A model generated the notes under the pieces. That model did no database searches. It was not told the DNA's origin and saw only the letters and a list, made by a program, of their open reading frames with translations. This document shows, piece after piece, positions 15,301-24,106 of a stretch of DNA of 64,000 nucleotides; the first letter of the stretch is position 1, and every line of letters starts with the position of its first letter. Source of the DNA: Halorubrum sp. F4 (GTDB taxonomy: Archaea > Halobacteriota > Halobacteria > Halobacteriales > Haloferacaceae). Both the position numbers and the translations under genes were made by a program. The stretch lies in contig NZ_JAPDFS010000007.1 of NCBI RefSeq assembly GCF_027257195.1, positions 34,530-98,529 on the forward strand. Reading direction: 5' to 3'.

Positions 15301-16639
15301 CACGTGCCCCCTCGACAGTAAGCTGCTCCGAGGAGGGGACGAGTACGAAGTGCGCGAGTTCTCGACCACTCAGGACGAACTCCGGTCGGGTCGTCCCACG
15401 ACCGGTCGTGATCTCACGATCCAAGAGCCGCTGCAGCGCCGCTCGTGCGTTCCGTTCTTTTGTGGCTGCCCGCAAGCCGCTGTCACGTATTCGTTCGGCT
15501 GCAACCTGGTAGTACGGCCCGTCAAGCGGGTCGAATACTGGGACAAGTGACTGTATCCGCTCATCGAGATCATCGCGACCGTTACCACCGGATGGAATCC
15601 CGACTGCTCGGATGTTCGCGGTGAACGACCGCTTCGGATTTTTCGCCTCGATTGCTGCGACACGTTTTGCAACCGCGTCGCTCAGCTGGTTTCTGTCCCG
15701 GTTCTCCGGCTGATCGTCAAGTTCGAAGAGGGAGCCAATAATCTCCTGAGCGAGTGTGTCTCGGCCGTCGATGACGTCCTCCTTGCGAAGGTCGGCATCG
15801 GACTGCCAGCTCTCGCGTCGCTGGAAGACGACTTGGAATGCTACTGGTGCTGTCGCCTCCATTAGGTGGTCGACGAGCGACGCGAGCGCACCTCCTGGCT
15901 GATCGACGGCTGGGAGTTCCGCTTCGTCGTCTGCAGTAAATGGCGAGAGTGAGGTCATCCAGTCTTGCTTCCGAGTTGCCGACCCTTGCCACCGCACGCC
16001 GAGTGGGGAGACGGATTCGGTCGCTGGCCGCGCGAGTATCGTCCCCTCCGATGTTACCGTTGGTTTGGCAAGCGTCGTGAGTGGCTCATCCTCGGGAATC
16101 GCATCTGGTGGGGCGAGTTCGAGGGCAGTATCGCCGATCTCGATGATGTGGTCGGCAGACTGGTCACCGACCGTTCCTCCATCCGCGACCGATTCGGCGT
16201 CCCCTGGCCCCGATTGTTTGTTGTCGTCAGTGCCACGTTCGTATTGCTCGTCAGGGTCGAATTCGTACTGGAGGTCGCCCGCCTCATAGTGCTCGACGAA
16301 TGTCTCGCGGTCGAATTCGACAGGCTGTACGAGTCGGGATGCGATGTCGACCTCGGTACGCTCGATGTCGAACGTCTCGGGATAGACCGACCGGAGCCGC
16401 TTCTCAAGGGTATCCAGATGGTCGTCGGCACCGTAGTAGAATTCGACGAGGTCATCTTTCCCCTCGCTGAGCGCGAGGAATTCGAAGCGTAGCGGTGTGT
16501 CGCTATGTAGCGGATTGAGTTTGTCAGCTAGCCCTGTCGAGTCCGTGGAGGTCAGTTTGTGGAGGCTCTCCAGTGCCTGCGGCAGACGCTCCGGATTGAG
16601 CCGTTCGGAGGTTGGCGTCACGCGAAGGTACTCACGCAT
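12329..16639 (-). CDS. VirD4/TraG-like conjugative coupling ATPase
   Basis: A 1436-residue cytoplasmic ATPase starting MREYLRVTPTSERLNPERLP. The Walker A motif GTTGSGKS lies near residue 510, inside THYGRFGTTGSGKSKALIND, and Walker B LLVDEAAS near 785. FRLSVGLSMQFPEQM follows, as in TraD/VirD4 and HerA-type pumps. The N-terminal 450 residues are a VirB4-like adaptor part. The C-terminal 500 residues are acidic, include a nuclease/restriction-like patch (LTALGFTVSILAQDGSEKPD) and end in a helical tail. It would bring DNA to the channel. It overlaps the VirB4 stop by 8 bases (ATGCGTGA), which sets the start; in-frame starts to 16771 would lie inside that gene. Confidence 0.85.
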   Translation of the reverse strand: MREYLRVTPTSERLNPERLPQALESLHKLTSTDSTGLADKLNPLHSDTPLRFEFLALSEGKDDLVEFYYGADDHLDTLEKRLRSVYPETFDIERTEVDIASRLVQPVEFDRETFVEHYEAGDLQYEFDPDEQYERGTDDNKQSGPGDAESVADGGTVGDQSADHIIEIGDTALELAPPDAIPEDEPLTTLAKPTVTSEGTILARPATESVSPLGVRWQGSATRKQDWMTSLSPFTADDEAELPAVDQPGGALASLVDHLMEATAPVAFQVVFQRRESWQSDADLRKEDVIDGRDTLAQEIIGSLFELDDQPENRDRNQLSDAVAKRVAAIEAKNPKRSFTANIRAVGIPSGGNGRDDLDERIQSLVPVFDPLDGPYYQVAAERIRDSGLRAATKERNARAALQRLLDREITTGRGTTRPEFVLSGRELAHFVLVPSSEQLTVEGARGTRAEQQSRNPLPRPHQDLMGEFRDGMAIGYALDDTGEAEDVPTHIPPGLLPTHYGRFGTTGSGKSKALINDMLSLYDNTEGPTILIIPKNDDMAQNYMRAHARRFGMTDLEENVVHFPIPDVLPGFSFFDLEPSMESGRRREDAVQRKADHYEEILKLVMGTDRYERATVAPTLIKTLIKALFDEEYGRENGLYRASTDYFAHRQLEHVVDQLWEAGPPNENIGNAPRSSDEEVTRTIRRQLQLDPNTFANVMGGVGNRLAYISQDTHLRQIFNNTENQFDFRDVLDEDTVILFDLGDLRDDAARIMTGVILTNLDAALKDRKQALSQHPDDYVVNLLVDEAASVVVSDIMNDLLEKGRGFRLSVGLSMQFPEQMEAEGGRKIYLNALNNIGSSLIGKINVDRELARAMAHEEMDPADFANRIRSLPRGEWIASLPSPTFGETGPYPFSLEPLPIPPGHPESETPLTEREEEQFTETLSSMHEHISDEHGVPAATDASTTRTPTNEHEVLDIASDDLDVAIATVVRSLQLREGCREENGWVAVEAVDDELRRLFDDVDAEPPSYDALADIRERSRYLDTTVDIDADELRIRLTDAGEDVSTPDTGSVQAAGGSAHDAALLQIEEELTALGFTVSILAQDGSEKPDARASHPDVADRFAIEVETTTPDNPAKVLTNLRKAQAAGDIPLFVVRPGNDETEWAKRVDGILTPPIRTLQNDETRFYTTDSNLTFNGGATEEGGVTAVRPATDDENGTQNIWQRDGAEIVLRDASGTEHIRLPSLEKLSKDRVPAIYSYDHAADEYVVYEHGEQHIYETKSKFEDDWVRVKKPFVPEAELPVPDYTRSTYGIVILHDEAESVVYEDGEKRPLSTITDESLRPVSPESAAADEPPSQTDQADEKVEEDQSPPSFEAFVDEYLVEDADEAVPKDDVFGLYNDWAEAHGIDDPLNKSWFTRKLNTHIKVDSTKKRIDGEPVPHYTGVRIRSEEDFQP

Positions 16640-18839
16640 CGCCGTCACCTCCCGCTGCGCCACCATCAGTCTCTGCTGGCGTCTGCTCAGGTGGGCGTTG
16701 TCCGTTGTCGGTCGCTCGGCTTTCAATATCGTCTTGGAACGCCTGCACCTCCGCGTCCACAGCATTCTCACCAGTCCCCGGGAGTGAGTCTCGCCGTTGC
16801 TCGGTTGGCTCGAAGTCGATGACCTGCTTCTCCTTGGGCATCGCTTTGACCTGAATGCCGCGCCACTCGCCGTCGACGCCCACGAGGGCCTCGGAGAAAC
16901 CGGCGTCCTCGTTGCCAGGAACGGCGTCCTGAACGAACCGCATCTGCGCGTAGTTCAGCCCGAACTCGTCGGCCCACTCCTTGTCCATCCCGTCGAGGCG
17001 GTGGAACTGCTTGACCGCACACTGGTCCAGGATGGCCTCAGATTCGGCGTGCTCGAAGAACTCGTCGACGGTCTGCGTGACCAGTCGGATCGAGAGGTCG
17101 TGGTGGCGGTGGTGCCGGAACACCGTTTCGAGGAACGCCAGACTCGCGGCGTCCTGCATGATGTAGCGGGCCTCGTCGATGTAGAACACGACCTCCTTCT
17201 CCGAGACCTTCGCTCGCTCGTAGACCAGCGAGATGAGCAGCTGCATGGTCAGCGCCGTACTGCTGTCGACGCTCCCCTCCTGCTGGGCGAGGTCGAGATA
17301 GATGACCTTCTCGTCCCGGATGTCGAAGTCGGATTCCTGGCCGAGGTTGGCGTGGCGACCGTCGTCCTCGAAGGGGCGGAGCTGGTCGAGGAGCCACGTC
17401 GCATCCTCCTTGATCTTCCCGGCCTCCTCGTCGGATCGGACAACGAACTCCTCGGGATCGTTGACCATGTCCTCGAAGACGTCCATCATGTCCCGGATGG
17501 TCGGACTCGGGTTGCCGTGCGTCGAGATGTCGTCGGTGATGTCGTTACGCTTGTACGCTCGCTTGAGACCCAGTTCCAGTGTCGTCCGGCGGTCACCCAG
17601 CGAGATCCCGCGGAGCGCGAAGAAGTTGGTAAGGAAGCTCATCGCGTCGTCGAGCTTCTCGTTGAACGGGCTCGCGTCCTCACCCATCGCCCGCTGGACG
17701 TGCTCGGGTGTCTCGCGGATCTCCAAGGGATTCAGCCCGAGTGTCCCGCCGACCGTGATGCGTTTGGCATCGAGCGCTTCGGCGACTCCTGCCCAGTTGT
17801 TCAACGGCTCGAGGATGATGCCGATGCGGTCCTTGCTCTGCTCGATGGAACGGATGAAGTTCTGCTTCGAACTGAACGACTTCCCCGAGCCGGTATCGCC
17901 CACGGTGAACATCGCGTACCCGTTGTCCCGGGCGAACGGGTCGATGACCACGGGGCTTTGATTGTCTTTGTGAATCCCGAACTCGACGCCGCCCTCCTCG
18001 AGAATCGTCGCGTTGTGCGGCGAGGAGAGTAACGCGCCGACGGCGCCGCCGAGCGCAATCGATGTCCGCCCGAACTCGTTGTCGCCGATGGGTGCGGCGG
18101 ACTGGAGAGCGAGATCCTGCCGACAGATTGCGGTCTTCGGCGTGAGGTTCGCCGGATCGTCGCGGAGCGCGCTCTTGACCTTCTGGACGGCATCTCTGAG
18201 CTCGTCTTTCTCGTCGGCCCGGACCGTGATGAACATCCCTTGGTCGAAGACGTTCGCGCCGTTCTCGACAGCCTTGTACGTCGCTGCGGCCTCGTTGGCG
18301 CGCTCTTGGAGATACGCGCTCCGGATACTCTGTTCGAGGTCAGCATCGACCTGGAGGTCGTCCGCGATGTCCTGCAGTTCGTTCCGGGCCCGCTCCTGGT
18401 TCTTCGGCGTGATGTGGGCCGTCAGATCGAACTGCACGTCGGTCATCTCGAAGAGGTCGCTCAGATACCCGTCGTTGGGATAGTCGGCATAGTTAGCGAT
18501 GTACAGTGTCGTCGTCCACTGCTCGCCGACCCGTGCGGCTCGCGTTTCCCACTCGACAGCTCCGGGCGCGGTGACGGTCTTGTGCGACTCGGAGATGTCG
18601 TCGAGGAGCTTGCGTTCGGCCTCGCCTTCTTCGAGTGTCTCCTCGTCGAGGATATCGGTGAAGTCCACGTCTGGTTCATCATCCGCAGTGAAGCGGTCCC
18701 AGAGGTACTTACCGCCGACGCCAAGGCCGAGACCTACTGCAAGGGCTAGTACTGCACTCTCTGCTGGTGTCAGGTTCTGGAGCCACCCGGTGACGGAGCC
18801 AAGCGCGCCACCATCAGTCTGGAGGATCACATTACGCAT
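16632..18839 (-). CDS. VirB4/TraC-type conjugation ATPase
   Basis: A 735-residue protein starting MRNVILQTDGGALGSVTGWL. A hydrophobic segment at about 25-45 (AVLALAVGLGLGVGGKYLW) anchors it. The VirB4 core has Walker A GDTGSGKSFSS near 315, EPLNNWAGVAEAL after it, Walker B VVFYIDEARYIM near 553, and the downstream RLVTQTVDEFFEH and QFHRLDGMDKEWADEFGLN. VirB4 ATPases energise pilus assembly and transfer. It overlaps the upstream gene by 8 bases (ATGCGTAA), fixing the start at 18839, and the downstream coupling protein by 8 bases: a translationally coupled operon. Confidence 0.88.
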   Translation of the reverse strand: MRNVILQTDGGALGSVTGWLQNLTPAESAVLALAVGLGLGVGGKYLWDRFTADDEPDVDFTDILDEETLEEGEAERKLLDDISESHKTVTAPGAVEWETRAARVGEQWTTTLYIANYADYPNDGYLSDLFEMTDVQFDLTAHITPKNQERARNELQDIADDLQVDADLEQSIRSAYLQERANEAAATYKAVENGANVFDQGMFITVRADEKDELRDAVQKVKSALRDDPANLTPKTAICRQDLALQSAAPIGDNEFGRTSIALGGAVGALLSSPHNATILEEGGVEFGIHKDNQSPVVIDPFARDNGYAMFTVGDTGSGKSFSSKQNFIRSIEQSKDRIGIILEPLNNWAGVAEALDAKRITVGGTLGLNPLEIRETPEHVQRAMGEDASPFNEKLDDAMSFLTNFFALRGISLGDRRTTLELGLKRAYKRNDITDDISTHGNPSPTIRDMMDVFEDMVNDPEEFVVRSDEEAGKIKEDATWLLDQLRPFEDDGRHANLGQESDFDIRDEKVIYLDLAQQEGSVDSSTALTMQLLISLVYERAKVSEKEVVFYIDEARYIMQDAASLAFLETVFRHHRHHDLSIRLVTQTVDEFFEHAESEAILDQCAVKQFHRLDGMDKEWADEFGLNYAQMRFVQDAVPGNEDAGFSEALVGVDGEWRGIQVKAMPKEKQVIDFEPTEQRRDSLPGTGENAVDAEVQAFQDDIESRATDNGQRPPEQTPAETDGGAAGGDGDA

Positions 18840-19953
18840 CGTGTGGGTCCTCCCGGCGCGAGTGGCCGATGATCGATTGGTCGCGAACGACACGTTCCGC
18901 CTCGTCGTAGTCATGTTCGCGGCCGTTCCAAAAGTCCATATTCAGAACGAACAGCTCGACCGTGCTGAGTCGACGTGCGGACCACCCCGACGCCTGCTGG
19001 ATGAACTCGGAGCGAACGTCGTTCACGCGACTGTCGAGCTTCTCGAACATCTGCGCACGACGTTCGACGTCGGTGAGGTCCTCGCGGCGAGTGACGAACG
19101 GGTTGAACAGGAACCCGATGACGGGGAACTGGGTCAGCTTCTCGGCGGGGGTGCCCTCGTCGCGGAAGCGGTCGTACACTTCTATCGGGCTGACTTCAAC
19201 GCCGATGTAGTACCGGACCTGCTGAATGCCCCGGTCACGCATCTCCTTCGGCCGTGTTTCCCGATATTCTTCGAGGAGTTCCCGGAAGATCGGGTTCTCC
19301 GTAACGTCTTCGTCAGTGAGGCGCTCCTCGATGGTCTCGGTGATCTGCTCGACCGGGAAGGAACGGGTTGTGGCGTGGAGTTTGAGCTTCGAGTCCAGCT
19401 CTTTGTTGGCGAACTCTTCTCCGGCGTCTTGCAGCTGTGCCCAGTCGTCGGACATTGCGAAGTCCATGTTGGCCGGATCGATCTCGATGAATGCCTCCAT
19501 CGAGCCGTCTTCACGCTGGATAGCACCAGCGCCCGGCCACGCTCGCTTGATGTTGGTGAGATCCTGCGTTCGCTCGTCCGGCTTGAACGGCGTGTAGTTC
19601 GCGAGTCCGCCCTCGTTGCGCTCTGACTCGTTGGTACCCGTGTCGGCGTTGGCGGGCGCACTGAACGTGACCTGAGGCCGTTTGAGGTACCGATAGACGT
19701 CTTTGGTCCACGTCCAGGCGTTCTGGTGGGTTGGTGAGACGTAGATGACGGCAACGCCAAAGCCAAGCCCGCCAGCAACGAACGGGAGAGCCAGTGATTC
19801 GATCCCGGTGAGGCCCGCGATAAACAGCCCAATAATGGGGAAGGCGATGAGCATGCCGACGTCCCCTTCCTCGATATTGAGATACGGGATGCGGCTCTCC
19901 TCGCCGAACTGATCCATGATGCGCCGTGCGGCCGCGTCTTGATCTGCTGACAT
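18832..19953 (-). CDS. PrgI/VirB4-N-like conjugation membrane protein
   Basis: A 373-residue protein starting MSADQDAAARRIMDQFGEES. Two transmembrane helices follow (about 32-50 and 53-72: GMLIAFPIIGLFIAGLTGIE, FVAGGLGFGVAVIYV), then VYRYLKRPQVTF: the PrgI layout. The rest (AWPGAGAIQREDGSMEAFIE...) is a soluble domain like the N-terminal part of VirB4/TraC, without Walker motifs. PrgI and VirB4 N-terminal functions thus seem fused here and separated from the ATPase downstream. The VirB6-like gene ends 2 bases before its ATG. Confidence 0.72.
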   Translation of the reverse strand: MSADQDAAARRIMDQFGEESRIPYLNIEEGDVGMLIAFPIIGLFIAGLTGIESLALPFVAGGLGFGVAVIYVSPTHQNAWTWTKDVYRYLKRPQVTFSAPANADTGTNESERNEGGLANYTPFKPDERTQDLTNIKRAWPGAGAIQREDGSMEAFIEIDPANMDFAMSDDWAQLQDAGEEFANKELDSKLKLHATTRSFPVEQITETIEERLTDEDVTENPIFRELLEEYRETRPKEMRDRGIQQVRYYIGVEVSPIEVYDRFRDEGTPAEKLTQFPVIGFLFNPFVTRREDLTDVERRAQMFEKLDSRVNDVRSEFIQQASGWSARRLSTVELFVLNMDFWNGREHDYDEAERVVRDQSIIGHSRREDPHDA

Positions 19954-19955
19954 TG

Positions 19956-21071
19956 TTAGTGGATTCCTCGATCAAACTCCATCCCACGGTCGTCACTCGC
20001 CGATTCCGCTGTCGCTCCACCAGGGTCATTCTCTGTTCGACGGTACGATGGCGTCCCGCCATCGTCTCCTCCATGCCCACCGCGGGCAGCCGCTTTTTGG
20101 GCGACGGCGTGGCCAGCGGCGGCTTTCGGCCCCCATCGAGCGGCGGTCGTCGCGACGCCGGCGCCACCGACGTAGGCTCCAGCGGCGACACCGCCAACGA
20201 GTGCTGCGCCTTTCGTTGCACCGCCGACGACTTTGGCCGTCAGCGGAGTCGCGTATTTGAACGTCTTCCACGTGATGTAGAGGGCGACCAGCGGGAGGGA
20301 CGCAGCGACGAGATATTTGAGGAACGCTGTTCCTGGCGTGAGCGTCCCACCGCCGTAGATCAAGTCGTACCCCTTGAGGACCATCGCTGCCGGGAGCGGG
20401 AGGACAGCCAACGGGACAAACCGTTTGCAAAACCCCATCGCGATATCGGATACGACCGGAATATTTCCGTAGGCCAGTGCAAATGCAATCGGCATTCCGT
20501 ACAGGTAGACATACAGCAGAATCATCCGGATGTAGAACAGCGCCTCCAACGCCCACATCGAGATTCCACCAATCACGGCAAACAATAATCCCAGCCCTGG
20601 GTTTGTGATAGATACTTCCAAGAATCCAATCATCGCCTCCGTAACCGAGGAAAGCTCCGGCATCAGGGCGATAGTGAATCCGTCAACGAGGTAGAGCGCG
20701 AGAGTCCCAATCCAGTACCACGTAATGATTAGAAAAGCACCGACCCAGGCCGTTTTCTTCGTTTTTCGGGCTTCGTAGGTACTTCCAATATTGAAGATCC
20801 GAACCGTGTGACGGCCCTGAACGCTCATCACAAGGAGCAAGAGGGCAACTAGCATGATTTCGCCGCCGATGAGAGCATCGTGAATCGCTGGCCAGGGTGC
20901 ATTGGTCGGTTCACCGAAGACAAAAGCTCCGTTCGTCTCTGGAGTAGGTGTCCCGAACATTCCCTCAGTCAGAGTTTCATACCCTGATCTGAGACCGTCC
21001 ATGAACAGCCCAATGAACCACTCAACGACGCCCTTGATACCCTCAAGGACGACATCAATGAGATCGACCAT
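19956..21071 (-). CDS. VirB6/TrbL-like polytopic channel protein
   Basis: A 371-residue protein starting MVDLIDVVLEGIKGVVEWFI. About seven hydrophobic helices are visible: GGEIMLVALLLLVMSVQ, GAFLIITWYWIGTLALYLVD, LGLLFAVIGGISMWALEALF, RMILLYVYLYGMPIAFALAY, FVPLAVLPLPAAMVLKG, YLVAASLPLVALYITW and a Gly/Ala-rich one near 290. The tail is hydrophilic and Gly-rich (about 305-371). This is the architecture of VirB6-type inner-membrane channel components. The position directly before the PrgI/VirB4 genes fits. No sequence signature is decisive. Confidence 0.75.
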   Translation of the reverse strand: MVDLIDVVLEGIKGVVEWFIGLFMDGLRSGYETLTEGMFGTPTPETNGAFVFGEPTNAPWPAIHDALIGGEIMLVALLLLVMSVQGRHTVRIFNIGSTYEARKTKKTAWVGAFLIITWYWIGTLALYLVDGFTIALMPELSSVTEAMIGFLEVSITNPGLGLLFAVIGGISMWALEALFYIRMILLYVYLYGMPIAFALAYGNIPVVSDIAMGFCKRFVPLAVLPLPAAMVLKGYDLIYGGGTLTPGTAFLKYLVAASLPLVALYITWKTFKYATPLTAKVVGGATKGAALVGGVAAGAYVGGAGVATTAARWGPKAAAGHAVAQKAAARGGHGGDDGGTPSYRRTENDPGGATAESASDDRGMEFDRGIH

Positions 21072-21073
21072 CG

Positions 21074-21910
21074 TTATACCTCAGTGATCGTGACCTCACA
21101 ATCAGTCATATCGTCGGAACCAGTGTATTGAACGTTGTAGGTGCTTGAGACCTGATTTCCACCGACCCGTGTCTCAACGATAACAGTAAACTGGCCACTA
21201 TTCCCGTCTGGGGAGCATCCCATCCCGTCCTCAGTTTCTGTACCGAACGGAAACGAACTACTGAACAGGTCGGCCGTCTCGCCGGGGGAAACTACTACCC
21301 GGTCGGTTTCGTGCATTCCACTGCCTCTGGGGTTCTCAATTGGATTGGGAACGTCCCCGGAGAAGATTAGTTCAGTTATCGCTTCCGGACCGCTTCCTGT
21401 GTTCTCTACCGTAACGAATGCCTCGCCATTCTTGATCCGGTCTGTCTCGCTCTCACCATAGACTTCGTCCCACGGCTTATCTGGGTTATTCCGATAGAGT
21501 CCGACATCCTGTATCTGGATCTCTGGACGGAGTTCAGTCGTGGTCTCAACTACTGTCTCCTCGCCTTTCAACGCGAGTACGCGGTACTCACCGGGCGCAT
21601 ACGCGGTGCCGATCTCGAACGAGACCTGCTGAGCACCCGCGGCTACGTCACGTTTCCCGAATAACTCGCCGTTCGGTTGGATGAGGTTGACCTGGTCGAC
21701 GTCGGCCTCTTCGGAGAGTTCGACGACGAGTGCTGTTCCCTCAATAGTGATACGCGTGAGTGGACCTTTGCCATCTGGAGAGGTCGTTCCGTCACCAGGC
21801 GTCCCAGAACCGCCATTGTCGTTCAGACAGCCAGCGACGCTCATGAGGGCAGCACCTGCGACTGTTCGGAGGGCGGTTCGCCGACTGATGTGTGGGTGGT
21901 TTCTAGTCAT
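21074..21910 (-). CDS. Tat-exported lipoprotein of the conjugation operon
   Basis: A 278-residue protein starting MTRNHPHISRRTALRTVAGA. The twin Arg and the lipobox SVAGC (Cys about 27) mark a Tat lipoprotein. A Gly/Ser/Thr linker follows, then two beta-rich domains (ITIEGTALVVELSEEADVDQ, VTVENTGSGPEAITELIFSG) resembling Ig-like folds. It would stand on the outer face of the membrane. ATG 21910 lies 2 bases past the stop of the surface-protein gene. Probably structural, at the mating surface (inference). I do not recognise a named family. Confidence 0.72.
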   Translation of the reverse strand: MTRNHPHISRRTALRTVAGAALMSVAGCLNDNGGSGTPGDGTTSPDGKGPLTRITIEGTALVVELSEEADVDQVNLIQPNGELFGKRDVAAGAQQVSFEIGTAYAPGEYRVLALKGEETVVETTTELRPEIQIQDVGLYRNNPDKPWDEVYGESETDRIKNGEAFVTVENTGSGPEAITELIFSGDVPNPIENPRGSGMHETDRVVVSPGETADLFSSSFPFGTETEDGMGCSPDGNSGQFTVIVETRVGGNQVSSTYNVQYTGSDDMTDCEVTITEV

Positions 21911-21912
21911 GA

Positions 21913-23649
21913 CTACGGGTTCCGTTGGAAGATGTCTTCTGGACCGAGCATTCGGAGAAGTCGCTTGCCAGCGTAGAACATCACAACAAACGGGATGAGC
22001 TGCCAGCCGACCTCGAAAATGAACGCGAACCAACCGTCGATGGTGCCAAGCGGGTGCCAGCGAGCAGTTGCCATCGCACTCACGTATGCGGGGTCGTGCC
22101 CGAGCCACGAACCCGGATGGTACCGAGCCGTGTAGATACCCGGCTTGTCGATCGTCACAATCGCTACCCCGGAGGCGTTGGTCTCAACACGTTGCTCCGC
22201 GATGGTGATGTACCCGTTGCGAGTGTTCCCGCCGATTGGATATCGTCGGTCGGGATCGCTGAGCACGATTGGTGCGCCGGTCTCGTTATCCCGGAGCTCG
22301 ATGCGGAGTGTGGCCTGGCTTTCGTTCTGCTGGAGCACCTCAACAGTCAGATTACTGCGCCGGAGCTGCCGCTCTGAGCTAGCGTCAGGTGCCACAATCG
22401 AGGCGTTCACGCCCCGTACGATCCCCGCTACTTGGAGGGCGTTGCGGTCGACGTTCTCCGCGCGAACCGCAACACCGTACGTCGTCGTGTACGACTGGTT
22501 GACGATGTCGATGTTGATGTTCTCACCGAGCGTGCCGACCGGAGACGGTCGGTCAATGCCCCAGGTGTCGATGATCTCTGGGCCATCGCGAACTGGTTCA
22601 GCCCTCGGGCCGATCCGCGATGGATATGCATGGACGTACACGGGAATTGCGTCAGACTCGACGGTGGCGCTGTCGGTCCGGTTCGACCTGACGAGGGTAT
22701 CCCAATTGGAGTTCCGAGCGGTGTAGAACCGCCAGACGCCACGCACTCGTGCGCTTCCATTCTCCGTCAGCGTGTACCCCTGCCACGGTCGAGACTGGAA
22801 AATGGCCACACCGGCGTCACCATTGGGATACTCGGCGTAGTAGGGGTACGCTGAGAGGTCGTAGATCTCGACGGCGATCGAATCCGAGACGTTGAGCGAT
22901 TCGGTTCGGTACGTGACCTCGACATCGGTCTCGTCGCCTCGGTCGATTCGCGTGGTCTTCTTCAGCCGGACGCTGATCTCGGCTTCAAGCGTGAGGTTTG
23001 CACTCCAGTCATCCTCGATCTGGTAGTCGAGGGCCGGCGTGTGCGAGCCGTCACGCTCGACGATGGTTTCGCCGTCCTTCTGCAATCGAACCTCCTCGAC
23101 CTCGTTGCTCGCGAGCGACCACTCGATCGTCGTGTTCCCCGAAGAGCTGCCGTTCGGGACGCGAACGCGATAGTCGACGAGCCCCCGCATCGTGCCGTTC
23201 GGCGCGATATAGAGCGGCGTATCACCCGACTCCAAGTGACCTCGCGTCGACGGCTGCACTGCGAATACCGTGGCGTGGGCGTCCTCGATAAACACGCCAT
23301 CTTCGAGCGACGCGTGGCGCGGATGCACGGACGTATCCGACCCACCGGCTTCGAGATCAGCGAAGTCGTTTCGCGTCCACGTTGCAGCTGTCGCCGGCGG
23401 GCGCGTGAACGTGATGTCCGTCCCGTTTGCGAGCTGGTGCATCGCGGTCCGGCTCTCGCCGTAGCGCTGCTGGTACTCCTCTTGGGTGATGTAGTTGTCC
23501 GCGTCGCGAGACCACAGCGTCGCTGATTCATTTTCTGTGAGGCCATTCCCCTCCGTGCCTGGCCGTGGCGGGCTTGCAGTGACGAGACCTGTGACTAGGC
23601 TCGTCACGAACAGGGCGGCCATTAGCACGGAGAGCTCTCGTTGTGTCAT
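21913..23649 (-). CDS. large surface protein with C-terminal membrane anchor
   Basis: A 578-residue protein with a Sec-type signal (MTQRELSVLMAALFVTSLVT, then GLVTASPPRPG). A long acidic, beta-rich ectodomain carries many N-x-S/T sequons (NES, NGT, NGS, NTT, NVS, NQS, NAS), and a hydrophobic helix near the end (FAFIFEVGWQLIPFVVMFYA) precedes KRLLRMLGPEDIFQRNP. A PEGA/Ig-like strand pattern (NASGVAIVTIDKPGIYTARY) is near residue 490. Placed between pilin-like and lipoprotein genes, it is a good candidate for a mating-contact or pilus-base protein. Family not recognised. Confidence 0.75.
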   Translation of the reverse strand: MTQRELSVLMAALFVTSLVTGLVTASPPRPGTEGNGLTENESATLWSRDADNYITQEEYQQRYGESRTAMHQLANGTDITFTRPPATAATWTRNDFADLEAGGSDTSVHPRHASLEDGVFIEDAHATVFAVQPSTRGHLESGDTPLYIAPNGTMRGLVDYRVRVPNGSSSGNTTIEWSLASNEVEEVRLQKDGETIVERDGSHTPALDYQIEDDWSANLTLEAEISVRLKKTTRIDRGDETDVEVTYRTESLNVSDSIAVEIYDLSAYPYYAEYPNGDAGVAIFQSRPWQGYTLTENGSARVRGVWRFYTARNSNWDTLVRSNRTDSATVESDAIPVYVHAYPSRIGPRAEPVRDGPEIIDTWGIDRPSPVGTLGENINIDIVNQSYTTTYGVAVRAENVDRNALQVAGIVRGVNASIVAPDASSERQLRRSNLTVEVLQQNESQATLRIELRDNETGAPIVLSDPDRRYPIGGNTRNGYITIAEQRVETNASGVAIVTIDKPGIYTARYHPGSWLGHDPAYVSAMATARWHPLGTIDGWFAFIFEVGWQLIPFVVMFYAGKRLLRMLGPEDIFQRNP

Positions 23650-23677
23650 GGGGGCTCGCGACGGGGGTGGTAGTCGC

Positions 23678-24100
23678 CTACCAGGGGGCGAGGTCGACGC
23701 ACTGCGCCAGCGGGAGGTTCATCATCGACCCAGCGACGGTGTAGAGTGGGCCGAGGGCGACGAGGACGACCGCGGACTTCATCGCCGACCGTTTGTGCCG
23801 CTTGAGGCCCTTCTTCTGCTCGGGCGTGATCGTGAACATCTCGATAAGGGAGTCAGCCTGCCACACGACTGCGAGGCCGACAATGCCTAGCGCCGTGGTA
23901 AGCTGGAAGAAACCCTCGATCATGCCGGGAAGGTTGTCCGCACTACAGACGGCATTCGTCTGTGCGGCGGCGGGTCCCACAGCGAACAGGCTCAGGGCGA
24001 CGACGATGAACATAGCTTGCCTGGGAAGCCTACTCGATGCCGTGGACTGGCTGTCGGGGCGATTCGAAGCCGTCTCGGAGGGCGTATTGTCCTGTGACAT
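23678..24100 (-). CDS. VirB2-like pilin/small membrane protein
   Basis: A 140-residue protein starting MSQDNTPSETASNRPDSQST. A hydrophilic leader is followed by a cleavable-looking hydrophobic segment (AMFIVVALSLFAVGPAAAQ, about 29-47). Two helices come next (FFQLTTALGIVGLAVVWQAD and AVVLVALGPLYTVAGSMMN), flanking a basic loop (KKGLKRHKRSAMK). Signal plus two helices with a short basic loop is the VirB2/TrbC pilin plan. Two cysteines outside the helices (AVCSADN and AQCVDLAPW) could form a disulfide. Assignment by architecture and position at the head of the operon. Confidence 0.6.
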   Translation of the reverse strand: MSQDNTPSETASNRPDSQSTASSRLPRQAMFIVVALSLFAVGPAAAQTNAVCSADNLPGMIEGFFQLTTALGIVGLAVVWQADSLIEMFTITPEQKKGLKRHKRSAMKSAVVLVALGPLYTVAGSMMNLPLAQCVDLAPW

Positions 24101-24106
24101 AGCGGG

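Noticed and set aside
16797-18032. 411-codon plus-strand frame opposite VirB4
   Set aside because: It lies entirely within the VirB4 gene, which has clear Walker motifs; the reverse frame is a codon-bias shadow.
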